A model generated the notes under the pieces. The model did no database searches. It saw only the letters and a program-made list of their open reading frames with translations, and was not told the origin of the DNA. DNA of 64,000 nt, taken from Lophium mytilinum (taxonomy: Eukaryota > Ascomycota > Dothideomycetes > Mytilinidiales > Mytilinidiaceae). The position numbers and the translations under genes were made by a program. Positions within the stretch are counted from its first letter, which is position 1; each line of letters opens with the position of its first letter. Below are positions 34,901 to 46,900 of the stretch, piece by piece. The stretch is taken from NCBI GenBank assembly GCA_010093605.1, contig MU004189.1, positions 113,582 to 177,581 of the forward strand, written 5' to 3'.

Positions 34901-37900
34901 CTCCCGTTGAAGATGAATGGGCGGCCCCTGTCAAGTCGAAGAAGAGCAAAAAGGGCAAGGGAAAGAAACCTGAGGAGGTTGGACTTCCCGAGCCTGTGCA
35001 AGTAACGCCTGCCACTGAAGAGTCTATACTCCCAGCAGAAGAAACTCGGGCTGTCGAGTATCAGCCGCCAACTCCCGCCGCGGACGAATTCGCCGTTGCT
35101 GTCAAGCCAAAGAAGGGAAAGAAGGGCAAAGGGAAGAAGACCGAGGTTGAGCTTCCGGACCTTGTGCAAGAAACGCCTGTCATCGAGGAGTCAATGATTC
35201 CAGAAGGTACCCCAGAGGTGGAGGACGAGTGGGCTTTACCGTCTTCGAAGAAGGACAAAAAGGGCAAAAAAGGCAAGGAAAAGAAGTCCGCGCCGGAAAG
35301 TCCTGCTCCGGAACCGCAAACCTTTGAAGAGTCTTTTGGCGAACGAGACATGCCGGCTGTCGAGGATGTTACTGAGGCACAGGAGGTTCTAGCCCCTCGA
35401 CATCTTGCCGAGGAAGGACCAGTCATTGAGAAAGCAATTCCCAGCGCATTCACGGAACCAACAGCTGCTGCGGACGACGAATGGGCTGTCCCTATCTCGA
35501 AGAAAGACAAGAAAGGAAGGAAAGGTAAAGATGAGAAGTCGGCTCCTGAAAGTCCTGCCCCGGGACCGGAAACCCTCGAGGAATCACTTGGAGAGCGAGA
35601 CGTCCCGGCTCTTGAGGATACGCCTGAGGCACAAAATGCTCCAGCCCCCCGAGATCTTGCTGAGGAAGGCCCAATTATCGAAGAACCAATTCCCAGCCCG
35701 CCCACGGAGCCAGCAGTTGCTGCAGACGATGAATGGGCTGCCCCCATCTCGAAAAAAGACAAGAAGGGAAAGAAGGGCAAACGCAAGAAGTCCGCTCCGG
35801 AAAGCCCTGTACCGGAAGTCATCGAGGCAATCGCTGAGGACCGTGATCTGCCAATCGGCGAGGATGTATCCGAGCAACGAGATCTTCCACTGACCGAGAA
35901 TCTGCCCGAGGAAGCTCCAGTCCTGGACGAACCCAGCTCCAGCATGCCAATAGAGTCAGCTCCAGTCGCTGCGGACGATGAATGGGCTGCACCGGTTTCG
36001 AAGAAAGACAAGAAGGGAAAAAAGGGTAAAGGCAAGAAATCTGCTTCCGAAAGTTCTGTACCGGAAGTCATCGAGGCGTTTTCTGAGGACCGAGATCTTC
36101 AAGTCGGTCAGGATGATGTTCCAATGGCCGAGGATGCCCCCGAGAAACGGGATGAGCTAGTAGCCGAGGATTTCACCAGGGAAGCTCCAGTTTTCGAGGA
36201 ACCTACTACCAGCACGCCCACGGAATCAGGCCCAGTCGCCGCGGATGATGAACGGCCAATGCCGGCCTCCAAGAAGGACAAGAAGGGAAAGAAGGCCAAA
36301 GGCAAGAAGTCTGCGCCTGAGAGCCCTGCACCGGAAATGGTAGAGAACGTCTCTGGTGAGCGAGAGATCCCTATGGTGACCGAAGAGCCAACTTTCCAGG
36401 AGCCGCTCAATCAGCCAGTCATTGAGGACACCGTCGCAAGCATTGTCAACGAGGAACCAGCCGCAGCAGAAGATGAATGGGCAATGCCTCCGTCGAAGAA
36501 GGACAAGAAAGGAAAGAAAGGCAAAGGCAAGAAGTCAGCCCCAGAAAGTCCAGCATTCGACACCATCCCCACAATCTCAAGGGACGCGGATATCTTAGAC
36601 TCTGAGCAACCCGTACTTGACGAACAGATCGCAACTCTTCCAGCTGAGCAAACTGAAGCTGGAGAGGACGAGTGGGCTGCACCTGCATTCAAGAAAGACA
36701 GAAAGGGAAAGAAAGGCAAGAATAGGGCATCCGTTGTGCCTGAGCCTACAGAGGAAGAGAAGACTCCCACTCCTACGCTGGCTGGGCCTGAGGCAGCGCT
36801 TCTCGATGTCGAGGACAAAGTCCCAATAGATTTCAGCGCCAAAGAACCGACCCCGCTTTCCAGCTTTGAGCTCGAACGAGATTTTACTCCTGCCGAGGAG
36901 CTAGATACCGGTCAGCATGAAGATGCTGTTCTTCCTCCAATCCAAGACCTGGATTCCAAGCCTACAGCCGAGAGGCCTGCACTACCTTCCGAGAAACTCA
37001 ACGACCGGGAACAGGAACCTTCTGAGATCGCGCTCCCCGTTGATGAGCCTGCATCATCTTTCAAGACATCAGACGACCGCGAGCAGGAGCCTTCTGAAAT
37101 TCCACTTCCCGTTAATGAGCCTACACGATCTTTCGAGAAACTCGACTACCGCGAACAAGAACCATCCGAGATCCCGCTTCCCGTTGACGAGACACTAGAC
37201 CACCGCGAGCAGGAGCCTTCTGAGATCCCGCTTCAAATTAATGAGCCGGCACCATCTTCCGAGACACTCGATCACCACGAACAAGAACCTTCTGAGATTC
37301 CGCTTCCCGTTGACGAGCCTACATCATCTTTCAAGACATTAGACGACCGCGAACAGGCACCTTCCGAGATCCCGCTTCCCATTGTAGAGCCTGCATCGTC
37401 GCTTGAGACACTGGACGACCGCAAACAAGAGCCTTCTGAGATACCGCTCCCCGAGACTCGTGAGCTGGATCTAGAGCCGTCGATTCCGATTCTGGAACCT
37501 TCATCTGTCGATGATGCTAAGGGTGCGGAATACTTCGAAAGTACCATCCCTCAGACAGAGAATCAATCTTCAGTTCCTACAGAAGAAAGGGAATCCGAGC
37601 AGCTTCTCGTTTCTGAAACACCCCTTGAAGAGGCCAAAGAAGATGACTGGGCCCCGACGACAAGTAAAAAGGGCAAGAAAGGGAAGAAGGTCAAGAAGTT
37701 GAATGAGGTCTCTCGTCCATCTACCCCGCCGCCAGTCGAAGAGCCAGTTGTCAGTTATTCTGTCACACCATTCGAGACTGAAGTTCCAGCTCAAATGCAG
37801 GAGAGAGCTATCGAGCAAGCGACCCTTCCCGAAACACCACTCGAAGAAGCTCAAGAAGATGAGTGGGCCCCGACGACAAGCAAAAAGGGTAAAAAGGGGA

Positions 37901-40900
37901 AGAAAGGCAAGAAAGTGAAGGAGGCTTCTCGGCCATCTACCCCACCTTTAGTCGAGGAACCCGTTGTCGAGCGAGAATTCATGGATACTATTGCCCCAGT
38001 CGAGAATGAAGCATCCGTGCCAATCGAGGAAAACGACGTCCCGCAATTTGATGCCGCGAAAACACCACTTGAAGAGACCCAGGAAGATGATTGGGCACCA
38101 ACGACTAGCAAAAAGAGCAAGAAAGGGAAGAAGGGCAAGAAATCCCAGGAGCCATCTCGTCCACCTACACCGGCCCCTGTTGAAGAGGCAGTAGCCAGTC
38201 CCGCGGAAACCTCTGCACTTGAGGTAACCGAACCCGCTGCCGTACAGCCCGAAGAGCCCACCCGCGAGCCTCTTGACCCCCGGGTAACACAAACCGGCCA
38301 AGATAACCTCGATAGTTCTCTTGGAACACCTGTCGAGGAAAGCCGAGAAGATCTCTGGGCTCCTACTGGAAAGAAGGGCAAGAAAGGCAAGAAAGAGAAA
38401 CGCGCATCCGGTATTAGTAGTCCGCTAGTGGAGGCTGAACCGGAGATTAAGGAGTCAGAACCAAATGTTGAGAGCCGAGATCTTGACTTCGCAGGCGAAG
38501 GTAGACTTTCTGCGCAAGCTTCGGATCCAGTGCTCTCAGAGCCGCCAGCGGTTGTCCATGAGACCGATCTGCCTGCTGAGGAGGTTGGAGAAAAGCCGAG
38601 TCTTGTTTCCGAAACAGCTGATATCGAACCCGAGACTTCCTTGCCCGCAGTTGAAGAGGCTAAAGAGGTGCCAAGTCATTCTGTTGAACAACCTGTCGTT
38701 GAATCGGATGTTCCCTTACCTGCAGTTGAAGAGGCTAGGGAGGTACCAGGTTTTGCTGCTGAACCAACCGTCGCTGAGTCGGAGACTTTCTTTGACGGTT
38801 CCGCACAAGATCCAGTTATTCCGGAAACCCCAGCCGACGAGTCAGTAGAGAACGATAGCCTCTGGGCTGCGACAAGCAAAAAGAAGGGCAAGAAAGGCAA
38901 GAAAGGACGACAAACTTCCGTTCCAAGCACTCCGCCTGTAACCGAAGAGCCCGAGCTCGCTGAGCCTGGACCTGCTCAAGAGCCGTCTAACACTGCTTTG
39001 CAAATGGAGAGCCGTAACCTTCTGGATGCTCCGGAGTCCGCTGAGCTGCCCGGTGTTGAAAAACTTGCACAGGAGGACGAGCCCGAGTTCTTTGCGACCT
39101 CGAAGAAGAAAGGCAAGAAAGGCAAGAAGGAAAGGCAGGCTTCTATTGCAGGCACCCCGCCTGTGAGTGAAGAACCTGTAGTCGCCGAGCCGGAACCGGA
39201 ACCCGCGGAGGAGCTCTCTAACACAATCCCAGATATTGAAGGGCCTGGGCCATTGGAGATAGCAGAACCTGCAGACACGCCTACTGTTCAAGAAACCCCA
39301 CAGGACGAACAGCCTGAATTCTTTACGACCTCGAAGAAGAAAGGCAAGAAAGGCAAGAAGGGAAAACAGGCTTCTACTCCAAGCACCCCGCCTGTGACTG
39401 AAGAACCTGAAATTGCCGAACCTACACCCACCGAGCCTGAACCAGAAGCCGCCGAGGAGCTCTCTAACACAGTCCCGGACATCGAAAAGTCTGAGCCATT
39501 GGAGGCAGCCGAGCCTGCAGATACGCCTGTTGTTCAACAAACCCCGCAGGACGAGGAGCCTGAGTTCTTCACGACCTCGAAGAAGAAAGTCAAAAAGGGG
39601 AAGAAGGGAAGGCAGGCCTCTGTTCCGAGCACGCCTTCTAATATCGATGAAACTAAATCTGCTGAGCCTGAATTCGCTGAGCGCGCACTCGCTGAGGCTG
39701 AACCCGTCGAGGCTGAACCAACCGAGGCTGAACCCACCGAGCAGCCCCCTACCATCGCCCCGGAAGTCGAAAGCTCCCAGCCATTGGATGTAACGGAATA
39801 TGCGGAAACGTCGAGTTTCCAAGAAACCCCACAACACGAAGATCCTGCCGATTTCTTCAGGACTAGTAAGAAGAAAGGCAAGAAGGGGAAGAAGGGCCGA
39901 CAGACTTCTGTTCCGAGCACTCCTATCGTCACTGAAGAGCCGAAAGTAACTGAGCCTGGGCCTGCTGATCGCGAACTCCCCGATCCTGACTTCCCTGTGC
40001 CCGAACTCGCCCACGTCGAACATGCGGAGCCCGAATCCGCCCAAGTCGAATATGCTGAGCCCGGACCCGCCCAAGTAGAACATGCTGAGCACGAACCCGT
40101 TCAAGAGCCTTCTGCTATCGTTCCCGAAGAACAAAGGTCCGAACCATTGGACGTACCAGAGCCGGCAGAAACACAAACTGCTCAAGACCCTTCCAATGAT
40201 GAAGAATTTGGGTTCTTCGCTACCTCGAGGGAGGGCAAGAAAGGAAAGAAGGGAAGGAAGGAATCCGTTCCGAGCACTCCACCTGTCATTGAAGAGGCGA
40301 CTTTTGCTCGGCCTGAATTCGCGGAGCCTGGACTTGCGGAACGTAAGCTCGTGGAGCCCGATTTTGCTCAAGCACCCTCTAATATCGTTCCGGAAGTCGC
40401 AAGATCTGAGGACCCCGCAGAATCTGCAGAAACACCAAGCGTTCAAGAATCTCCGAAGGACGATGATTTTGACTTCTCCACCTCCAAGAAAAAGGGTAAA
40501 AAGGGCAAGAAAGGAAGACAAGCATCCGTCCCAAGCACTCCGCTCGTTATCGAAGAGCCAGAGCTCGCTGAGCCAGGACCCACTGAGCCCGAAGTTGCTC
40601 AAGAGCCCTCTACTACTGATCCGGAAGTCGAGAACCGTGGCTTATCAGAGTCATTAGAGACGTCAGGCGCACAAGCAACTCCGAATGATGAGGACTTTGG
40701 CTTCTTCACGAGCTCGAAGAAAGGCAAAAAGGGAAGAAAAGCATCTGTTCCGAGCACGCCTCCTGTGACTGAAGATCTAGAATCCGCTAAGGAGTCCTCT
40801 GATATGGTTCCCGAAACTGATAGGTTAGAGCCATTGGATATAGCATCGGCAGAGACTCCAATTGTTCAAGAGACTCCTAAGGACGAGGACACTGACTTCT

Positions 40901-43900
40901 TTCCGACCACAAAGAAAGGCAAGAAGGGAAAGAGAGGAAAACAAGTATCAGTCCCAAACACTCCACCTGTCATTGAAGAACCCCAACCCGCCCAGGAGCC
41001 TTCTAATATCATCCCGGAAACCGAAAGATCTGAGCCTTTAACTGTTGCGGAGCCCACAGAAGTCCCACAGGAAGAAGAATCGGTGGACCTCTTTACAACC
41101 ACTAAGAAGGGCAAGAAGGGTAAGAAAGGAAGACAAGCATCCGTTCCCAGTACTCCATCTGCGTTAGAACCGCTTGAACTTCTCGAGGAGCCAGCCAGAT
41201 CTGTTCCGGACCTCCAAAGCTCTGAGCCACTAGAGATAGTTGAATCGGCAGAAACCAATGTCCAGGAAACTCCGAAGGACGAGGAGCCGCTTGACTTTTT
41301 CAACGCGAAGAAAAAAGGCAAAAAGGGCAAGAAGGGACGGCAAGCTTCTGTCCCTAGTACTCCTGTCAATGAGGAGGAGCGCGAGCTGCCAGTTGATGAG
41401 TCTTTTAAGCCAATGGAAGAATTTTTTTCAAGAGCAGTTATTGGCCAGGAAAGCCACGATGCCACCGAGCAAGCAGCTACCAATGATGAAGCCGATGCAC
41501 CTGACGTTGTGGTAGAAGAGTCATCCCGACAAGCTCAGGACCACCACGACAACGCTGCTGTTCCTATTTTCCAGTCATCGTTAGAAGCGCCAACGCCTGC
41601 CGACGAGTTCTCTGAACCCGTCAAGGACACGGAAGACTCGTTCGCTCAAGTAAGCACAAAGAAAGACAAGAAGGGAAAGAAGGGAAAGAAGGGAAACCGA
41701 CTTTCCCTTTCTAGCCCTATAGTCATTCCAGAAGGACCACAGTCTGAAACTCAGAAACCCATGCCTGAAGCCTCCGGAGTTCATGCCATCGACTTCGGTA
41801 CATCTTCTCCAAATGTCCCCAGGGAAATTCCGATCGACGATATGACCACTAAGCCTGAAGGCGACAAGAAGAAGTTGGGGATACCCATGTTCACATCACC
41901 GCAGCCAATGGATGCCCAGGATCTTAGCCCCGAGACACCGGAGCCAGAACCATCCGTCGAGGAAGAATTCAGCGCGCCGAAGAGTAAGAAGGACAGAAAG
42001 AAGGAGAAACGGAAGGGCAAATCTTCTGATGTTACAGAGCCATGCGCAGAGCCTGAAGCGTTAGCATCGCGAGATCTCGAAGATGCTACTAAACATTCGG
42101 AGCCTGAAACTCTTTCCTCTGCTACTTATGCCCCGATCGAAGATAGTTCGTCTACCTCATTCCCTGCCGAACAAGAAACTCCTCTCGAGACTCCTTTTAG
42201 CGACGCCAACGAAGATTTTGCTACTCCCACTGAGAGTCAAACAAGGGATTTTTCTGCGCCTGCGGTCGAATTACCCGAACTCGATCAGCCACACAGTTCT
42301 CCACCCCATCCGAGTCTTGGGCGTGAAGCAGCATATGAACCCCACCATACGGAGCATCTAGAGACTCCAGGTACCGAAACCGATGACTTTGCTACACCAG
42401 CTGAAACGGCCACCGAATGGGCTGTGCCAAGTATCCCTGAGCCAATTGCGGAACATGAGGGCGAGACTAGGAATATGCCTCCAAAGATTGAATCCGCTGA
42501 GTCCACCCCGCTTGAACAATTTAAAGCTAAGAAAAGCAAGAAGGACAAAAAGAAGGGCAAGCAGGGTAAAGGATCCTCTCTCGATTGGTCAGAGCCTACA
42601 GGATTTGGCGGCCCTGAAACTTCAGCTGTCGAAGCAGAATCTTCGAATCGTGATCTAGCGCCAGAGGCCATACCCAAGGATCCGACAAAAGAACCCGAAA
42701 CTAACGTTTTGGGAGATGACTATCAGCGAGAGGTCCCGGTATCACAGGAATTTCAAGATGACCGGGCTTTGCCCGAAGCCCCCCAGGAATCCGCCGAACC
42801 CGAAGTCGAGCCGTCCTTCAGCCTCAAAAAGGGCGAGAAGGAGAAACGCAAGTCAAAGAAAGGAATAGCTACTCCGGTTGAATCTTTCGAGCAAGCAGAG
42901 GCTTCTACAGTCTTTGCGGATGAACCGCTAGTTATTGATCATCCTTCCGAAACTCTGGCGGAGAGAAGCATTGATGAGCCGGAGGATAAGCTACAAGAAG
43001 TCACAGAGCCTATGATTGCCGAGCTTCAAGCTGAGCAAGAGCTGAATCCCGAGGATGAGTTCCCTGCCTTCACGACTACTTCCAAGAAGAGCAAAAAAGA
43101 GAAACGAAAGTCGAAGAAAGGAACGTCCACTCCTGTTGAAACTTTTGAACAAGCGGAACCATCTATTGCCTTTGAGGACAAAGCACCAACTGTGGAGCCT
43201 CCCTTCGAAGGGTCGGCTGACAGGAGCGTTGATGAAGTGGAGACTAAACTGGAGGACGTGTCAACTCCCATGGACGTGGAGCCCCAAGCTGTACAGGAGC
43301 CAAATGCCGAAGACGAATTCCCTACTTTCACGACTACTTCTAAGAAAAGTAAAAAGGAGAAACGCAACTCAAAGAGAGGACTATCCACCCCAGTCGAAGT
43401 TGAACAAGCCGGACCATCTACTACTGCTACGGGTGAGCCATCAATAATCGAGCTTTCCTTCGAAGATCCGGCGGACAAGAGCGTTGATGAACCGACAGAC
43501 AAGAGCGTCCAGGAGCCGGAAGACAAGAGCGTAGAAGAGCCGGAAAACAAGAGCGTAGAGGAGCCGGAAGACAAGATACAAGATGTTCCGGGGCCTAACG
43601 TTGAGCACCAAGCTCAGCAGGAGCCGGTCCTCGAGGACGAGTTTCCGACTTTCATGACCTCTAAGGAGCGCAAGAAGGATAAGAAAAAGTCTAAGAAAGG
43701 AGTTTCTACGCCGACCGAGTTTGCCGAGGAAGCAGAACCTTCCACTTTAGTCCAAGATGAACCGTCCAATCTCGAGTTGCCTCCTGAGGTTATAGCCGGT
43801 AGGGATGTTGGTGAGGTAGGAGATAACTCACTGGACATCTCAGAACCGACGAACGTTGGACTTCCGGCCGAACCAGAACCCAATCCGGATGAGGAGTTCC

Positions 43901-46900
43901 CTGCCTTTACGACGGCTAAGAAGAGCAGAAAAGATAAAAAGAAGTCTAGGAAAGGGGTGTCTACTCCGATCGAGCCTCTCGAGCCAGCAGAAGCTTCCAC
44001 CCGGCCCCAAGATGAACCTTTCAGTTTCGAGCTGCCTTCTGAGGATGTAGCTAAAGAGAATCTACATGACGTCTCCGAGTCTATGGACTTAAAACCTCCA
44101 CCCGAATCAGCGACAACCCCGGATGAGGAGTTCCCTGCCTTCACGTCTACTAAAAAGAGCAAGAAGGATAGAAAGAACTCTAAGAAGGGGGCATCAACTC
44201 CGATCGAGCCCGTCGAGCAAACAGAATCTTCCATTCTACTCCAAGACGAACCATCCAATTTCGAGCTACCTTCTGAGGTTGTAGCTACAGGCAATCTGCA
44301 GGACGTCTCCGAGCCTATAGGCGTCGAACCCTTGGCTGAATCAGCGCCGAATCCAGATGAGGAGTTCCCTGCCTTCACGTCCAACAAGAAGAGTAAGAAG
44401 GAGAAGCGAAAGTCTAGAAAGGGAACCGACACCCCTATCTTCGAACCAGAAGAACCTTCCACCTTAGTCGAGGAAGCCCAAGGCCCCATAATTGAGCCTT
44501 CCATCGAACCAGTGAGTGACAGGGCTATCGATGAGTCCGAAACCAATCCTCAACAACCCGGGGAACCCCAAGAAACTGCACTGCCAGATACGCGAGAAGA
44601 GCCTGTCGAGGAGGAACCCTTCGCTTTTGCAACGAGGAAGAGCAAGAAGGAAAAGCGAAACTCTAAGAAGGGCGTAGCAACTCCCGTCTCCGAGCCGGAA
44701 GAAATCTCTACATTAGCCGAGAAACCCCAAGCCGCCATCGAAAGCTCTCATATCGAAACGGAAGCTGACAGGGCTATTGATGAGACTCAAACTATCTCAC
44801 AAGAACCCTTAGCGCCTCTAGAGACTATCTTGCCAGATACGCAAGATGAACTCGACGAGGAACCTTTCACCGTTGCGGCAAAGAGGAGCAAAAAGGAATG
44901 GAGAAAGTCTAAGAAGGGCGCAGCAACTCCCGTTGAGGAAATCGAGGCTGCTCAGCCAAGTACTTCGCCTCCTGAGCCTGAGGCCGAATCCAGCTTCGCC
45001 AATACACGGGATGAGACAAGTGCTAAGGACGAACATGCCCCTGAACAAGCCGTTTTTCCCGAAGAGCCTACCGATTTGCCTGTTCTTGAAGAGGAAACCA
45101 CTCTATCCTCCATGAAAAGGAGCAAGAAAGAGAAACGGAAGGGAAAGAAGGGCACAGCGACGCCGATATCGGAACCAGAATTGATTCCTGAAGCAAATAC
45201 TGACCCGTCAAGAGGAGATGCCGAGCAAGCTGACGAATGGACTCAACCAACGGTGGAGCAGCCACAACTTCCTGAGCCTTTAAGTGTTCCGTTACCCGAA
45301 GACATCGGCCGCGATCTTGGCGATAAGCTTGCAATCCCGGAGCCCAGTAGTCAACCCGAAACGCCTTTCCCAAAAGCCACAGACCCATCATTCGACCATT
45401 TCTTCGAACAACCTCCTCATCACAGATTTGAGGGTTACTCCGAGGAACCAGCGGTTGTACAATCAGTTCCTACTCTGGGCGATTCAGCACTCTTCTTACC
45501 CGCCGAGGACTTCGCTGACAAAAAGCGCCCGACGATCAAGGAACATACTCAAGAACCTACTACGAGCCGACGCTCCGAGTCTCCAAGTACAGATATTGAT
45601 TTCGCAGCAACTGTTGCGGCAGGCTTGGAAGACTCTGGCTTCGATCCCAGACTTGTTCTAGGGGACGCATCATTCCACAGGAAATCATCACCTCCGCCCG
45701 TGGCCGGCGAGGCTGACCCCGAAGAAGATGTGGCTACGTCCAGGAACAAGGGCAAGAAAGGAAAGAAAGCCAAAGTGAGCCGAACTCCATCTGTCGACCG
45801 AATCTCCGCTTCCGACGAAGTCGTAGAATCGTCAAGGGATCTTCATGCAGCCTCAGAATCTCAGTCGATGGCTGAAGATAGATACCAGGCACCACAAACT
45901 CTCGGTGAGCGTGGTTCGGAGTTTGACCCCAATCTTGTTATGAACGATCCCCTCTTTTCTCGACGCCAGACCCCTCCAGGCACACTGGAAGAGGCAGATC
46001 CTGATGAACTCTATCCTGTCCAACAGAAAGGCAAAAAGGGGAAGAAGGGCAAGAAGGCGCAGGCCTCGGTCCCTGAACCGCCTCTCGAGTCCGATTTCAC
46101 AACTCCACTTGAAAGCGAGCAGCCAACCGCTCCAGAAGCCTCGGCGGATACTACGCGCGAGATCATTGAGTCAGAGCCAACACAGCCTGTGGAAGCAGAA
46201 GACTTTGGGTACTTCACGAGCAAGAAAAAGGGCAAGAAAGGAAAGAAAGGACAAGCCTCTGTTCCAGAGACCCCTCTCGATTCCGGTATCACAACTCCAC
46301 TTGAGATGGACCAGCAACCCGCGCTAGCAGCTTCTACAAGCATTACACGGGACCTCCCCGAGCCACATACAGCCCAGCCTGCTGAGACCGAAGACTTCGG
46401 GTACTTCACAAGCAAGAAGAAGGGTAAGAAGGGCGGCAAAGATAAGAAACGTGCTTCCGTGACTCAAGAAAGCGAATCAAGGGCTGTCGAGGACCCGACG
46501 GTTGAGGCTCCCACGGATGTGCCTTCCGTTGTTGAGACTCCAGCTTTTGAGACCCCCGCTTTCGAGTCTGCACAAGAAACGCCAAACTTCGAGACCCCGG
46601 CTTTTGAGACTCCTGGGTTTGTGACCCCGGGCAAGGAAATGGAACCTTTGGAAGAACGAACTGTACAAGACTCGGGGGAGGTGGCAGCTGAAAAGGATAA
46701 CGATGACTGGAACCCCGAACCCAAAAAGAAGGGAAAGAAGGGTAAATCCAAGCTCTCAAAAGCAGCTGAATCGACATATTCCGAGGAGCCGCAGTCTTCG
46801 CAGGCTGTCGATCAAGATACCACATTCACTCCCGAGGCATCATCAGGAACTCAACCTGCCGAGGATTTGACACCTATCGAGCTATCGAAGGAAGTATCCG

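Noticed and set aside
35061-36071. 336-codon minus-strand Ser/Phe-rich frame, and similar long antisense frames at 33960-34631, 43614-44546 and 31752-32387
   Set aside because: Same cause: antisense of repetitive coding sequence. All share the same low-complexity Ser/Phe/Leu pattern repeated with the module period.
38842-40602. 586-codon open frame on the minus strand inside the giant gene
   Set aside because: It is a mirror of the Lys/Glu/Pro-rich repeat array, whose codons rarely give antisense stops. It is Phe/Leu/Arg-rich, has no domain, and the plus-strand repeats are clearly conserved at the protein level.
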